A stretch of DNA of 64,000 nucleotides from CAWGCE01 sp964480915 (GTDB lineage: Bacteria; Planctomycetota; Planctomycetia; Pirellulales; Pirellulaceae). This document shows positions 34,976 to 42,634 of this stretch, piece after piece. Where the stretch lies: assembly GCA_964480915.1 (NCBI GenBank), contig CAYZRS010000001.1, positions 116,727 to 180,726 of the forward strand, read 5' to 3'. The notes beneath the pieces were generated by a model. It was not told where the DNA came from. It ran no database searches and worked only from the letters and a program-made list of their open reading frames with translations. Positions within the stretch are counted from its first letter, which is position 1; each line of letters starts with the position of its first letter. The position numbers were made by a program, and so were the translations under genes.

Positions 34976-35548
34976 ATGAAGGTCTTTACCACAGGACAGG
35001 TCGCCAAGATCTGCAAGGTCGCCCCGCGGACCGTAAGCAAATGGTTCGATTCAGGGCGTCTCAAGGGATATCGTATCCCTGGTTCTCAGGACCGACGGAT
35101 TCCGCGTGAATATCTCATCAAGTTCCTGAAGGAACACGGTATGCCCCTTGGTGATCTCGAAGAAGAGGTCATGGCCAAGGTTCTTATCGTTGCTCAGGAT
35201 CAAGTATTGATCGAGAACCTCAAGCGTGAACTTCCGCCCGAGAAGTCATTTAAAGTTGGCGTCGCAGCCAGCGGATTCGAAGCTGGTATTCAAGCTGAGA
35301 GTTTCAACCCCGATTGCATCATCGTTGATTTTTCAATCGGTAAAGTTGAAGCCCTACAGATTTGCCAGAATCTGCGACGGAACAACGATTTCGCCGACAC
35401 GATCTTGATTGCACTGCTGCCAGATGATGGCAGTCCAATCAGCTTCGATCGTTCGAGCATCAATGAAACGTTCAAGAAGCCTTTCGACGCAGCATTGCTC
35501 GCCGAACGCCTACGAACGCTCATCGGTGCCAAGAAAGAACTTGTGTAG
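34976..35548 (+). CDS. MerR-like HTH protein with C-terminal receiver domain
   Basis: A 190-aa protein. Residues 1-60 are an excisionase/MerR-type helix-turn-helix: 'TTGQVAKICKVAPRTVSKWF', 'SGRLKGYRIPGSQDRRIPRE'. Residues 68-190 form a response-regulator receiver fold: 'KVLIVAQDQVLIENLKREL', the phospho-acceptor Asp in 'DCIIVDFSIGKVEAL', and 'ETFKKPFDAALLAERL' with the conserved Lys. The order (DNA binding first, receiver last) is inverted compared with most response regulators. The neighbouring acidic pair in the first strand is weak, so phosphorylation is uncertain. No histidine kinase is nearby. The start follows 'acggagaaccc'. A strong terminator follows. Confidence 0.8.
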   Translation: MKVFTTGQVAKICKVAPRTVSKWFDSGRLKGYRIPGSQDRRIPREYLIKFLKEHGMPLGDLEEEVMAKVLIVAQDQVLIENLKRELPPEKSFKVGVAASGFEAGIQAESFNPDCIIVDFSIGKVEALQICQNLRRNNDFADTILIALLPDDGSPISFDRSSINETFKKPFDAALLAERLRTLIGAKKELV

Positions 35549-35600
35549 GATAACTGCTTCGCCGCAAAGTTACTCAACACGCTTTCCGTAGCGAACAAAC

Positions 35601-35634
35601 GACCACCGTGGTTTTTCCACGGTGGTCTTTTTTT
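35601..35634 (+). terminator. Strong rho-independent terminator
   Basis: 'gaccaccgtgg' pairs with 'ccacggtggtc' around a short T-rich loop, followed by seven T residues (35628-35634); 53 bases after the HTH-receiver stop. The reverse side may also serve the minus-strand gene ending at 35639. Confidence 0.9.
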
Positions 35635-35638
35635 GCGC

Positions 35639-36391
35639 TCATCGTACAGCGACAAGTCGGTTGGGCCGGACGGCTGGCTTCATCCCAAAAGCCAGCTCCA
35701 AAGAGCGTGCAATTTTGGCGTTGAGGTGCCCGATAGGACTTGGCTTAATCGGGTACTTATCAAAAAATTGCTCGATGTCGGCCGAAATCCGCCGGTGGAA
35801 TTGAGGCAGTTTGCCGCTGGTTCTCAGCGCTGCACAGTTCGCTTGGTTCTGTCGAACCCGATCGTGAATAAATCCGCAACGGACCGCGCTCGACGATTCA
35901 ATGAGCAATCCTAACAACAGGTCGGTCCAACTGGCCGACTGTTTGCACGTGGTTGCCAACTCAGTCAATTCGGGAATGTGCTTGCGCTGTCGTAAGTTGC
36001 GATCGCAGGCGAGTTCGAGCATGATCTCTAGGCGGGTACGAGCGTCGCGCTCCGACTCCAAGACTCCCATGACGATGGGTGCCAACTCTTCACCCGATTC
36101 GGGGACTGAGAGGACCGTTGCCGTGGCGACTGAGGTGAGAATATTGGCAAACATGATTTCGCTGAGAATCGGCGCTGCCTGGAACCAAAATTCCGGGTGC
36201 TGGTCTGAATCTCCATGGCGGATGTTATTCTCCAACCGAGCCAGCTCGTCCTGCCAATTTTGGATGCGGCATTTGGACGTTGCCCAGTATTGACCTAGGG
36301 TTCCGTCGAGCTGTTCTTCGTCGATCGCTGTCAGATTGGGCGATTTCTGAGCGACGAGATGTGCCAGCTGCACCAGTGGTTGGGCTCGCAT
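35639..36391 (-). CDS. Uncharacterised helical protein
   Basis: About 250 aa from the ATG near 36391 ('MRAQPLVQLAHLVAQKS'); the extended frame uses TTG at 36439. No family was recognised. Helical composition, no signal peptide, no membrane segment. 'TRLEIMLELACDRNLRQRKH' and 'SWTDLLLGLLIESSSAVRCG' suggest helical-repeat packing, perhaps HEAT- or ARM-like. A terminal Arg/Lys-rich stretch follows 'LNAKIARSLELAFGMKPAVR'. It is convergent with the HTH-receiver gene and divergent from moaC. Confidence 0.5.
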   Translation of the reverse strand: MRAQPLVQLAHLVAQKSPNLTAIDEEQLDGTLGQYWATSKCRIQNWQDELARLENNIRHGDSDQHPEFWFQAAPILSEIMFANILTSVATATVLSVPESGEELAPIVMGVLESERDARTRLEIMLELACDRNLRQRKHIPELTELATTCKQSASWTDLLLGLLIESSSAVRCGFIHDRVRQNQANCAALRTSGKLPQFHRRISADIEQFFDKYPIKPSPIGHLNAKIARSLELAFGMKPAVRPNRLVAVR

Positions 36392-36724
36392 GGGGTGTCT
36401 CCAAAAGGGAATCGGGTCGGCAGTCCTCTTGCATCGCAAATCGAGTGCCCGATTGCAGGAAAGTCGATTTTTCCCAGGTTCTGGGCGATTGTTGACTGCC
36501 GGATGTGACCGATGATGCGATCAAGCAACAGAGGACGAATGGAGCGGTAATCATCGCTTTTGCAGCCGATTCGAACGATTTGGCCGCTGGAGAACGAAGT
36601 GCGAGGGGCGGTTACGGCGGGCCGATCACTGCGGTTAGAGCGGAGGTGGGTGAAATGCTCGTTCTGGTCACCCTCGACGCTTTCTGAGTTCGCCTTAGAA
36701 TCTGTCGAGCGGAGAAACGAAGAG

Positions 36725-37198
36725 ATGAGTGAATTCACACATTTTGGAGCAGACGGTGGCGGCCGGATGGTCGACGTCGGTGGCAAGCCGGTGACCGAGC
36801 GCATGGCCAAGGCGAGCGCCACGGTCATCATGCAGCCCGAGACGCTGCAGACAATCCTCGAATCGCGTGCGGAGAAAGGCGACGTCCTGGCGGTGGCTCG
36901 GTTGGCTGGCATCATGGCGGCCAAACGAACGGGGGATCTGATTCCGCTCTGTCATCCGCTGGGAATCGATGCGATCGAACTGACATTCGAAACAAAAGAG
37001 AAAGACCGTATCGTCATTGGTGCAGAAGTGAAAGTGCAGGCGAAAACCGGTGTGGAAATGGAAGCCTTGGTGGCCGCCTCGACTGCGGCTCTGACGGTTT
37101 ACGACATGTGCAAAGCGATCGACCGGGGAATGGTCATCACCAATGTACAACTAGAAGAAAAGTCCGGTGGACGAAGCGGACCTTACACGCGAGCGTAG
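36725..37198 (+). CDS. moaC: Cyclic pyranopterin monophosphate synthase MoaC
   Basis: A 157-aa enzyme that forms cyclic pyranopterin monophosphate in molybdenum cofactor synthesis. 'MVDVGGKPVTERMAKASATV', 'GIMAAKRTGDLIPLCHPLGI', 'VQAKTGVEMEALVAASTAAL' and 'YDMCKAIDRGMVI' are all conserved, including the CHPL and MEAL segments of the active site. The ATG at 36725 begins 'MSEFTHF'. The cofactor is needed by the formate dehydrogenase implied by fdhD at the start of the window. A prenyltransferase gene starts 13 bases after its stop. Confidence 0.97.
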   Translation: MSEFTHFGADGGGRMVDVGGKPVTERMAKASATVIMQPETLQTILESRAEKGDVLAVARLAGIMAAKRTGDLIPLCHPLGIDAIELTFETKEKDRIVIGAEVKVQAKTGVEMEALVAASTAALTVYDMCKAIDRGMVITNVQLEEKSGGRSGPYTRA

Positions 37199-37210
37199 AA
37201 ACGAGGGATC

Positions 37211-38359
37211 ATGGCAACTGTAGACAAGATGACTACTGGCCAATTCAATCAGCAGCCGTCCGCCGATNNNNNNNNNNNNNNNNNNNNNNNNNNNNNNNNN
37301 NNNNNNNNNNNNNNNNNNNNNNNNNNNNNNNNNNNNNNNNNNNNNNNNNNNNNNNNNNNNNNNNNNNCCGATGTCGTCATCGATCCGGCGACGCTGATGC
37401 GAGACATGCTCTTACTCATTGCCGAACCGTTGGGGCAAGTGGAAGAGGTGCTCTATCACGAGTTGCAGGACGATGCGCCCTTCGTCGGTGATTTGCTCGA
37501 ATATGTCGCCGGCTTGGGCGGCAAACGAATGCGTCCTTGCTTGGTGCTGCTGACCGCCCAGGCGACCGGTGAAGTGCGCAAGGAACATATCACCTTGGCT
37601 GCCGTTGTCGAAATGATCCACACGGCAACCCTTGTTCACGACGACATCCTCGATGGAGCGGACACGCGCCGCCACAAAGAGACGGTGAACACGCGGTGGG
37701 GGAATCAAGCGGCGGTTCTGTTGGGTGACTATCTATTCACGCATGCCTTCTTCCTGGCAAGTACGGTCGGAACGGAAGCGTGCCAAGTGATTGGTAAATC
37801 GACGAACAGGGTCTGCGCAGGCGAGATGAAACAGGTCGGCCAGCGAGGCAATCTGGCGCTGACCGAAGCCGAGTATTTCGACATCATCCGTGGCAAGACG
37901 GCCGAACTGTGCGCCTGCTGCTGCGAATTGGGAGCATCGTATTCAGGCGCCACCCCAGAGGTTGTCGCGGCCGTCAAGCAATTTGGGATGCAGGTCGGAA
38001 CCGCGTTTCAGATTGCGGACGATGTCCTCGACCTGCAGGGAGACCCGTCGCAGACAGGCAAGTCATTGGGGACCGACTTGGTCAATCAAAAGATGACGCT
38101 GCCCGCGATTCACGCGTTGGCCAAATTGGAGCAACCGGCTCGGGATGAACTGCTGGCCCAATTGGCGAGCGGGCCGACCGCCGACGCGATTCAAACGCTT
38201 CGAGACGCGATCGATCGTTTTGAAAGTGTCGCGTATGCGAAAGGAATCGCGACCGGCTTGATCGACGAAGCGGTCTGCAGCTTGGATGGCTTGCCCGATT
38301 CACCGGCCAAGCAGTCGCTGGTCGCAATGGCGCGGTTTGTCCTGACTCGCTCGTCCTAA
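37211..38359 (+). CDS. Polyprenyl diphosphate synthase (interrupted by a 100-N gap)
   Basis: A trans-prenyltransferase that extends allylic diphosphates with IPP. First Asp-rich motif 'LVHDDILDGADTRR', second 'FQIADDVLDLQGDPSQTGKS', plus 'GGKRMRPCLVLL' and 'GKTAELCACCCELGA'. The residue pattern near the first motif fits medium/long-chain (octaprenyl/heptaprenyl, quinone side chain) types. The N gap at 37268-37367 splits residues 19-53. If the gap is empty, a 5-base overlap ('ccgat') joins the sides in frame to give about 348 aa, which is the family size. It is probably in an operon with moaC, 13 bases upstream. Confidence 0.92.
   Translation: MATVDKMTTGQFNQQPSADXXXXXXXXXXXXXXXXXXXXXXXXXXXXXXXXXXDVVIDPATLMRDMLLLIAEPLGQVEEVLYHELQDDAPFVGDLLEYVAGLGGKRMRPCLVLLTAQATGEVRKEHITLAAVVEMIHTATLVHDDILDGADTRRHKETVNTRWGNQAAVLLGDYLFTHAFFLASTVGTEACQVIGKSTNRVCAGEMKQVGQRGNLALTEAEYFDIIRGKTAELCACCCELGASYSGATPEVVAAVKQFGMQVGTAFQIADDVLDLQGDPSQTGKSLGTDLVNQKMTLPAIHALAKLEQPARDELLAQLASGPTADAIQTLRDAIDRFESVAYAKGIATGLIDEAVCSLDGLPDSPAKQSLVAMARFVLTRSS
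37268..37367. other. 100-N assembly gap in the prenyltransferase gene
   Basis: A run of exactly 100 N, the default length for gaps of unknown size. Flanks end and begin with 'ccgat', and joining them there keeps the reading frame ('PSADVVIDPATL'). Confidence 0.95.
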
Positions 38360-38417
38360 AGTGGAAGTTGAAGGCGGACGTTGAAGGTGGACGTTGCCGG
38401 CAACCGCTCGAGGCCAG

Positions 38418-38885
38418 CTAATCGTCGGCGGGCGAATCGCGAAGCATCGGCGCCATTTCTTCCATGAAGTCTTGCAAGTCTTTGAACTCGCGATAGACGC
38501 TGGCGAACCGGACGTAGGCGACCTGGTCGACCGCCCGCAGCTTGCTCATAACCATGTCGCCTAATTCTTCGGTGCCGACTTCTTGGTCGAGGTTCGAATA
38601 GATCTCGCTTTGCACCTCTGCGATGACACCGTCGATCTGCTCTTCGCTAACCGGCCGTTTCCAACAGGCCTTGCTGATACCGTTACGCAATTTGTCGGCG
38701 TCGAACGGTTCGCGGACGCCATCTTTCTTCACGACTTGAATCGTCTGCTCTTCCAAACGTTCGTAGGTCGTATAGCGTCGCTGGCAACTAAGGCATTCTC
38801 GGCGACGCCGAATCGCGTAACCGTCGCCGCTAGCGCGGGAGTCAATGACTTTGTCGTTGTCGCGATGACAGAAAGGGCAACGCAT
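38418..38885 (-). CDS. nrdR: Transcriptional repressor NrdR
   Basis: A 155-aa ATP/dATP-sensing repressor of ribonucleotide reductase genes. Zinc ribbon C3, C6, C31, C34 ('MRCPFCHRDNDKVIDSR', 'CLSCQRRYTTYER'), then the ATP-cone ('VVKKDGVREPFDADKLRNGI' and 'VAYVRFASVYREFKDLQDF'). The ATG at 38885 gives the standard N-terminus; the longer frame adds non-family residues. Single gene, convergent with the prenyltransferase gene. Confidence 0.97.
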   Translation of the reverse strand: MRCPFCHRDNDKVIDSRASGDGYAIRRRRECLSCQRRYTTYERLEEQTIQVVKKDGVREPFDADKLRNGISKACWKRPVSEEQIDGVIAEVQSEIYSNLDQEVGTEELGDMVMSKLRAVDQVAYVRFASVYREFKDLQDFMEEMAPMLRDSPADD

Positions 38886-39108
38886 GGTTTCACCGGTGGT
38901 GAGTGGCTTTGGGACCGTCATTACAGCAGCAACGACAATACTCGGCAAGGCACTCGTGAAATTTGCCTATTTGCAGGCCCCGGGAATTCTCGGGTCGGCT
39001 GATTGCGGCTCGGTTCGTATAATCTGACGATGCCGTGACCGGTGTCTTGCGCCCTGATTTTGCCGGGTGCCGTTGTTGGGTTCGTATTAAGTTCTCTGGG
39101 GAGTTCGT

Positions 39109-39759
39109 ATGACTTTACGTTGTGCCGCTTGCGGTGTCCGAGTGAAACCTGATGACGCCTATTGTCGCCGTTGCGGGGCGAGAAATGATGCTCAGGTTGA
39201 AGATGCGGACTCAGGCGATCGTTCGACATTGTCGATCACCGACCACTTGCGCGAAGCGGCTCGCTCGAACATCGATGACGAAGAGACGCTCCTGTGGCGT
39301 GGTTCGTTCTGCTGGAAGGCCATGTTTCGTGAAGCGGCGCTGGCGGCTGTGCTGACCGTCATCCTCTGGTCGGTTCGCAGTCAAATTGTCGATCCTCAAG
39401 TGGTGGGACTGGTCATTCCGGCCATCGCCGCGCTGTGGTTGCTTGTCGCGGGCCTGTTGGTCTACCGAAAACTGGATGCCAATTACACCGTAACAAATCA
39501 GCGGCTCCTGCATCGGCACGGCATCCTCTACCGGAGCACCCACCGAATCGAAACCATCGACATCGACGATTTGAGGTTCGAGCAAGGGATCTTTGAACAG
39601 ATGTTGGGCATTGGTCGCATCGTCGTCTGTTCGTCCGACGCGACGCATGATGACCTGGTGATGTACGGCATCGATCATGTGGAACGCGTATTTGACATGC
39701 TTGAAAAAGCGCGGCGTCGAGAGCGGCTGCAACATGGGCTGCATGTCGAGGCGATCTAG
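39109..39759 (+). CDS. Zinc-ribbon, two-TM protein with bacterial PH (bPH2) domain
   Basis: A 216-aa protein. Zinc ribbon at 5-24 ('CAACGVRVKPDDAYCRRCG'). After a short soluble part there are two membrane helices at about 88-105 and 115-132 ('GLVIPAIAALWLLVAGLLVY'), then a YdbT-like bPH2 domain ('YTVTNQRLLHRHGILYRST', 'RIETIDIDDLRFEQGIFEQM'). Start ATG preceded by 'ggggag'. Such proteins may be membrane-associated adaptors; no partner is evident. Confidence 0.8.
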   Translation: MTLRCAACGVRVKPDDAYCRRCGARNDAQVEDADSGDRSTLSITDHLREAARSNIDDEETLLWRGSFCWKAMFREAALAAVLTVILWSVRSQIVDPQVVGLVIPAIAALWLLVAGLLVYRKLDANYTVTNQRLLHRHGILYRSTHRIETIDIDDLRFEQGIFEQMLGIGRIVVCSSDATHDDLVMYGIDHVERVFDMLEKARRRERLQHGLHVEAI

Positions 39760-39788
39760 AGAGAAAGCAACGGACCATATTGCCAAAG

Positions 39789-39825
39789 GAAAAGCCGGGC
39801 CTCATCGCGAGGTCCCGGCTTTTTG
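39789..39825. terminator. Bidirectional terminator between convergent genes
   Basis: Stem 'aaagccgggcctc/gaggtcccggcttt' with one bulge and a short loop; A run on the left, T run on the right, as expected for use on both strands. It lies between the bPH2 gene and the PEP-CTERM gene at 39849. Confidence 0.8.
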
Positions 39826-39848
39826 GGTTTGTTGGTTTTGACTGCTTG

Positions 39849-40469
39849 TTACTTGCGGCGAATGGCAAGCAGGCCGATGAGGCTCGAGAAGAACAGCAGG
39901 GCAGAGCCCGGTTCCGGCACGACAGCGGTGCCGACGTACAGTTCGTCAATCGTTGCCCAAGCGGCGGTGACGGGATCATTCGTGTTGATTTCGATGGACG
40001 TAATGGCACCCGAATCGGAGGTGAAGCCACTGAAACCAATGCCGTTAAAGCCGGCCGTGGTTCCATCACTCAGCGTGACGACGACGTCCGATGGAATCTG
40101 AGCGAAGTTAATGTCAGATGCGAAAAAGGTTCCGCCGACGGCGGTGACGGGAGCACCGGTGAAGCTGACGAGGATCGCATCGCCGGCCGTGTTGGTGGAG
40201 ATAATGCCCGGATCGTTGAACAGGCCGCCGGGAGGTGGAGTGCCAGGGGCCGAGGGGGCCGTATCGATGTCGTAGGAGAAAACACCGTCGGTGAATGAAA
40301 GTGGGCCGCCAGCACCGGCTGCGACACCGGAGAAATCTTCGTAGTAGGAGCCCGCTTCGACGTTCGCGAGAAAGCTTGCGGAGTCGGTGTATGTGGTCGT
40401 TACTGCCATGGCGCTAGTAGCAGAAAGGCACGCGATCAGCGTCGCCAAAACGGAAATGGTCTTCTTCAT
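39849..40469 (-). CDS. Small secreted PEP-CTERM protein
   Basis: A 206-aa exported protein from the ATG at 40469. Signal peptide 'ISVLATLIACLSATSAMA'. The mature region is rich in Gly/Thr/Ser/Ala and beta-strand, with 'YTDSASFLANVEAGSYYEDF' and 'SGAITSIEINTNDPVTAAWA', typical of the PEP-CTERM/choice-of-anchor beta-sandwich proteins. 'VVPEPGSALLFFSSLIGLLA' plus 'IRRK' is the sorting signal. A strong hairpin with T8 occurs in the leader on the same strand. Confidence 0.85.
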   Translation of the reverse strand: MKKTISVLATLIACLSATSAMAVTTTYTDSASFLANVEAGSYYEDFSGVAAGAGGPLSFTDGVFSYDIDTAPSAPGTPPPGGLFNDPGIISTNTAGDAILVSFTGAPVTAVGGTFFASDINFAQIPSDVVVTLSDGTTAGFNGIGFSGFTSDSGAITSIEINTNDPVTAAWATIDELYVGTAVVPEPGSALLFFSSLIGLLAIRRK

Positions 40470-40518
40470 GAGTTCTACCCCAGGGGAAAAGTGAAACTTT
40501 GCGAATAGCAACAAAAAA

Positions 40519-40559
40519 AACGAAGTCGCCTCTCCTTCCATAGGAGAGGCGACTTCGTT
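40519..40559 (-). promoter_or_regulatory. Terminator-like hairpin in the leader of the PEP-CTERM gene
   Basis: A perfect 17-bp stem (40519-40535 with 40543-40559) with a 7-base loop, followed on the minus strand by T8 (40513-40520). It lies 44 bases upstream of the ATG at 40469. No minus-strand gene precedes it, so it could be a leader terminator (attenuator) or end a small RNA. Confidence 0.6.
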
Positions 40560-40583
40560 CTTCGTTGGGTCCGATTCAGTGAC

Positions 40584-40967
40584 TTGCTCGCGGAGGCAAA
40601 CATTTTGGGCAAATCACTCGCCCACTGTGATTCATGTTACTTTGGCGAAAACGGCCCCACAACCGATGGAGGACGGGAATTTCTTGGATTTTCTGCGGGT
40701 CGACTGGTCACTTTGGATTTGTCCCAAGTCGCAAGTGGGGCGACCCCGGATTTGTTCGATCTTGCCGCCATTCACCTGGAAAACGGGGCAAAAGTGTTGG
40801 TGGTCGAATCCGCGATTTGTGCCATAATGGGGGATTGGGAACAGGGGGAAGGTGGTCGATGGGATCTCCGTCGAATGCTGGAGAATCAAAAGGGGAAGCA
40901 ATGGACTTTGGGACTCGTGTGGTTGCGTTACTCTTTGGACGGCGTCGATTCGATTGGTGGCTCGTAG
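40584..40967 (+). CDS. Doubtful small ORF before the peroxidase gene
   Basis: A 127-codon frame that would need a TTG start and overlaps the next gene's start by 67 bases. Its middle part ('FSAGRLVTLDLSQVASGATP', 'AAIHLENGAKVLVVESAICA') has a protein-like aliphatic pattern and local codon usage, unlike the other frames here. No family recognised. It may be a decayed or very small gene. Confidence 0.2.
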   Translation: MLAEANILGKSLAHCDSCYFGENGPTTDGGREFLGFSAGRLVTLDLSQVASGATPDLFDLAAIHLENGAKVLVVESAICAIMGDWEQGEGGRWDLRRMLENQKGKQWTLGLVWLRYSLDGVDSIGGS

Positions 40968-42475
40968 GCGCGGTATTGCTGGGGACTGGAACCGCGTTCG
41001 CGCAGCGCGTCGTTCCCGAGTTACCGCAAACCGAACACGATTACTACGGCTATGCGGTTACCAATCTTCCTGCTCACTACCAATCGGGCGACGTTCAGTC
41101 GAAGAATAACACGCCGGTCGACAACCCGCTGACGAACGCCGGTGCGACGCTCGGGCGAGTCCTCTTTTATGACAAGCAGCTATCTCACGATTACACCGTG
41201 GGCTGCGCTTCGTGCCATCAACAGGCGACCGGATTTGGTGACACGGAAGTGAAAAGCCAAGGCGTCAACGGCGAAACGGGGCGCCACTCGATGGCGCTGA
41301 CGAATGTCGGTTACTACGAGAACGGAAAAGCATTTTGGGATGAGCGAGCCAACTCGCTCGAAGAGCAAGCGCTCATGCCGATTCAGGATCCGATCGAAAT
41401 GAACCTGGATTTGCCGACGATGGTGACACGACTAGAAAATAGTCCTTACTATGCTGAGCTCTTCCAAAATGCATTTGGAACATCCGAGGTGACTCCCGAG
41501 CGCGTTGGGAAAGCGATTGCTCAGTTCGAACGTTCAATGGTCTCGTACAACTCGGCCTACGACAAAGTGTTTGAGAATGGCTTCCCCAATTTAGGAGCCA
41601 TGACCGACTTGCAGCGGGATGGGTATCAGGTTTACCACGGCGGCGCTGGGCGTTGTCGCTCGTGCCATGCGACCGAAGCTCAGATTGGCGATGAGGCCCG
41701 CAACATCGGGCTGGATTCGCTTGATACCGACGAAGGCGCTGGCGACGGCAAGTTCAAAACGCCTTCGCTTCGCAACGCGGAAGTCAGAGGCCGATTCATG
41801 CACGACGGCCGTTTTGGGAGCCTGGAAGAGGTCATCGAGTTCTATAGCAGCGGTGTCAACCTCGACAATCCAAACGTCGACGACCGCATGGTCAATTTGA
41901 ACCTCACACAATACGAGAAGGACGCGTTGCTCGAGTTTCTAAAGATGTTGACCGATTGGGATTTCCTAACCGACGAGAAGTTCGCTGACCCCTTCCGTTT
42001 TGCCTGTGATTTTGACGCAGATGGCGACTGTGGCGTGGATGATGTCGACAGCATGCTGGCCATCGGCCCGATTTCGGGTGGTGTCGCCGTCGATTCGCTC
42101 ACTGAACGCTACGACATGAATGCAGACGGTGTCATCGATCCGGACGATCTTGTCGAGTGGCTCAGCGAGGCCGCGTTAGTCGATGGGCTCGCCAGCCCCT
42201 ACAAGACGGGTGACGCGAACCTAGACGGTGTCGTGAATGGCGAGGACTTCCTGGTGTGGAATGCCAACAAATTCACTGCGGGAACTGCTTGGAGCGATGG
42301 CGATTTCAATGGTGACGGAAACATTGACGGGCTCGACTTCATCCAGTGGAACGCCAACAAGTTCACGTCGTCACTGCCGGTCGCCGTGCCAGAGCCCAGC
42401 AGCGGGCTCTTCGTTTTGCTGGGATGCCTTGCAATCGTGAGACGCCGTCGCCGCTTCGCGACCGCATGGGCGTAG
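40901..42475 (+). CDS. MauG/CcpA-type dihaem cytochrome c peroxidase with dockerin-like and PEP-CTERM tail
   Basis: About 524 aa from the ATG at 40901, which follows 'aggggaagca'. Signal peptide in 'WLVGAVLLGTGTAFAQ'. The peroxidase body has two haem-c sites, 'GCASCHQQATGFGD' and 'RCRSCHATEAQIGD', plus 'NPLTNAGATLGRVLFYDKQL' and 'FKTPSLRNAEVRGRFMHDGR', as in CcpA/MauG. Near residue 365 the enzyme ends and Ca-binding repeats begin: 'FDADGDCGVDDVDSMLA', 'GDANLDGVVNGEDFLVWN', 'DFNGDGNIDGLDFIQWN'. The end is 'VPEPSSGLFVLLGCLAIVRR' followed by a basic tail, a PEP-CTERM sorting signal. The peroxidase is therefore probably anchored at the surface or exported, not free in the periplasm. Confidence 0.9.
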   Translation: MDFGTRVVALLFGRRRFDWWLVGAVLLGTGTAFAQRVVPELPQTEHDYYGYAVTNLPAHYQSGDVQSKNNTPVDNPLTNAGATLGRVLFYDKQLSHDYTVGCASCHQQATGFGDTEVKSQGVNGETGRHSMALTNVGYYENGKAFWDERANSLEEQALMPIQDPIEMNLDLPTMVTRLENSPYYAELFQNAFGTSEVTPERVGKAIAQFERSMVSYNSAYDKVFENGFPNLGAMTDLQRDGYQVYHGGAGRCRSCHATEAQIGDEARNIGLDSLDTDEGAGDGKFKTPSLRNAEVRGRFMHDGRFGSLEEVIEFYSSGVNLDNPNVDDRMVNLNLTQYEKDALLEFLKMLTDWDFLTDEKFADPFRFACDFDADGDCGVDDVDSMLAIGPISGGVAVDSLTERYDMNADGVIDPDDLVEWLSEAALVDGLASPYKTGDANLDGVVNGEDFLVWNANKFTAGTAWSDGDFNGDGNIDGLDFIQWNANKFTSSLPVAVPEPSSGLFVLLGCLAIVRRRRRFATAWA

Positions 42476-42634
42476 GCAGGCGGCGAGCGCCGCGTTACCA
42501 GCAGCGCTTGATTCGCTGCAGAAATTCGCTGATCTAGAGTTGCGCGTTGACGTCGACCCGACTTCGGGGAAGTTAACTAGCGCGCTGAAGGGTGAGCTTC
42601 AAACCCGGGTTCGGCACAATCGACTGTCAGTCGA

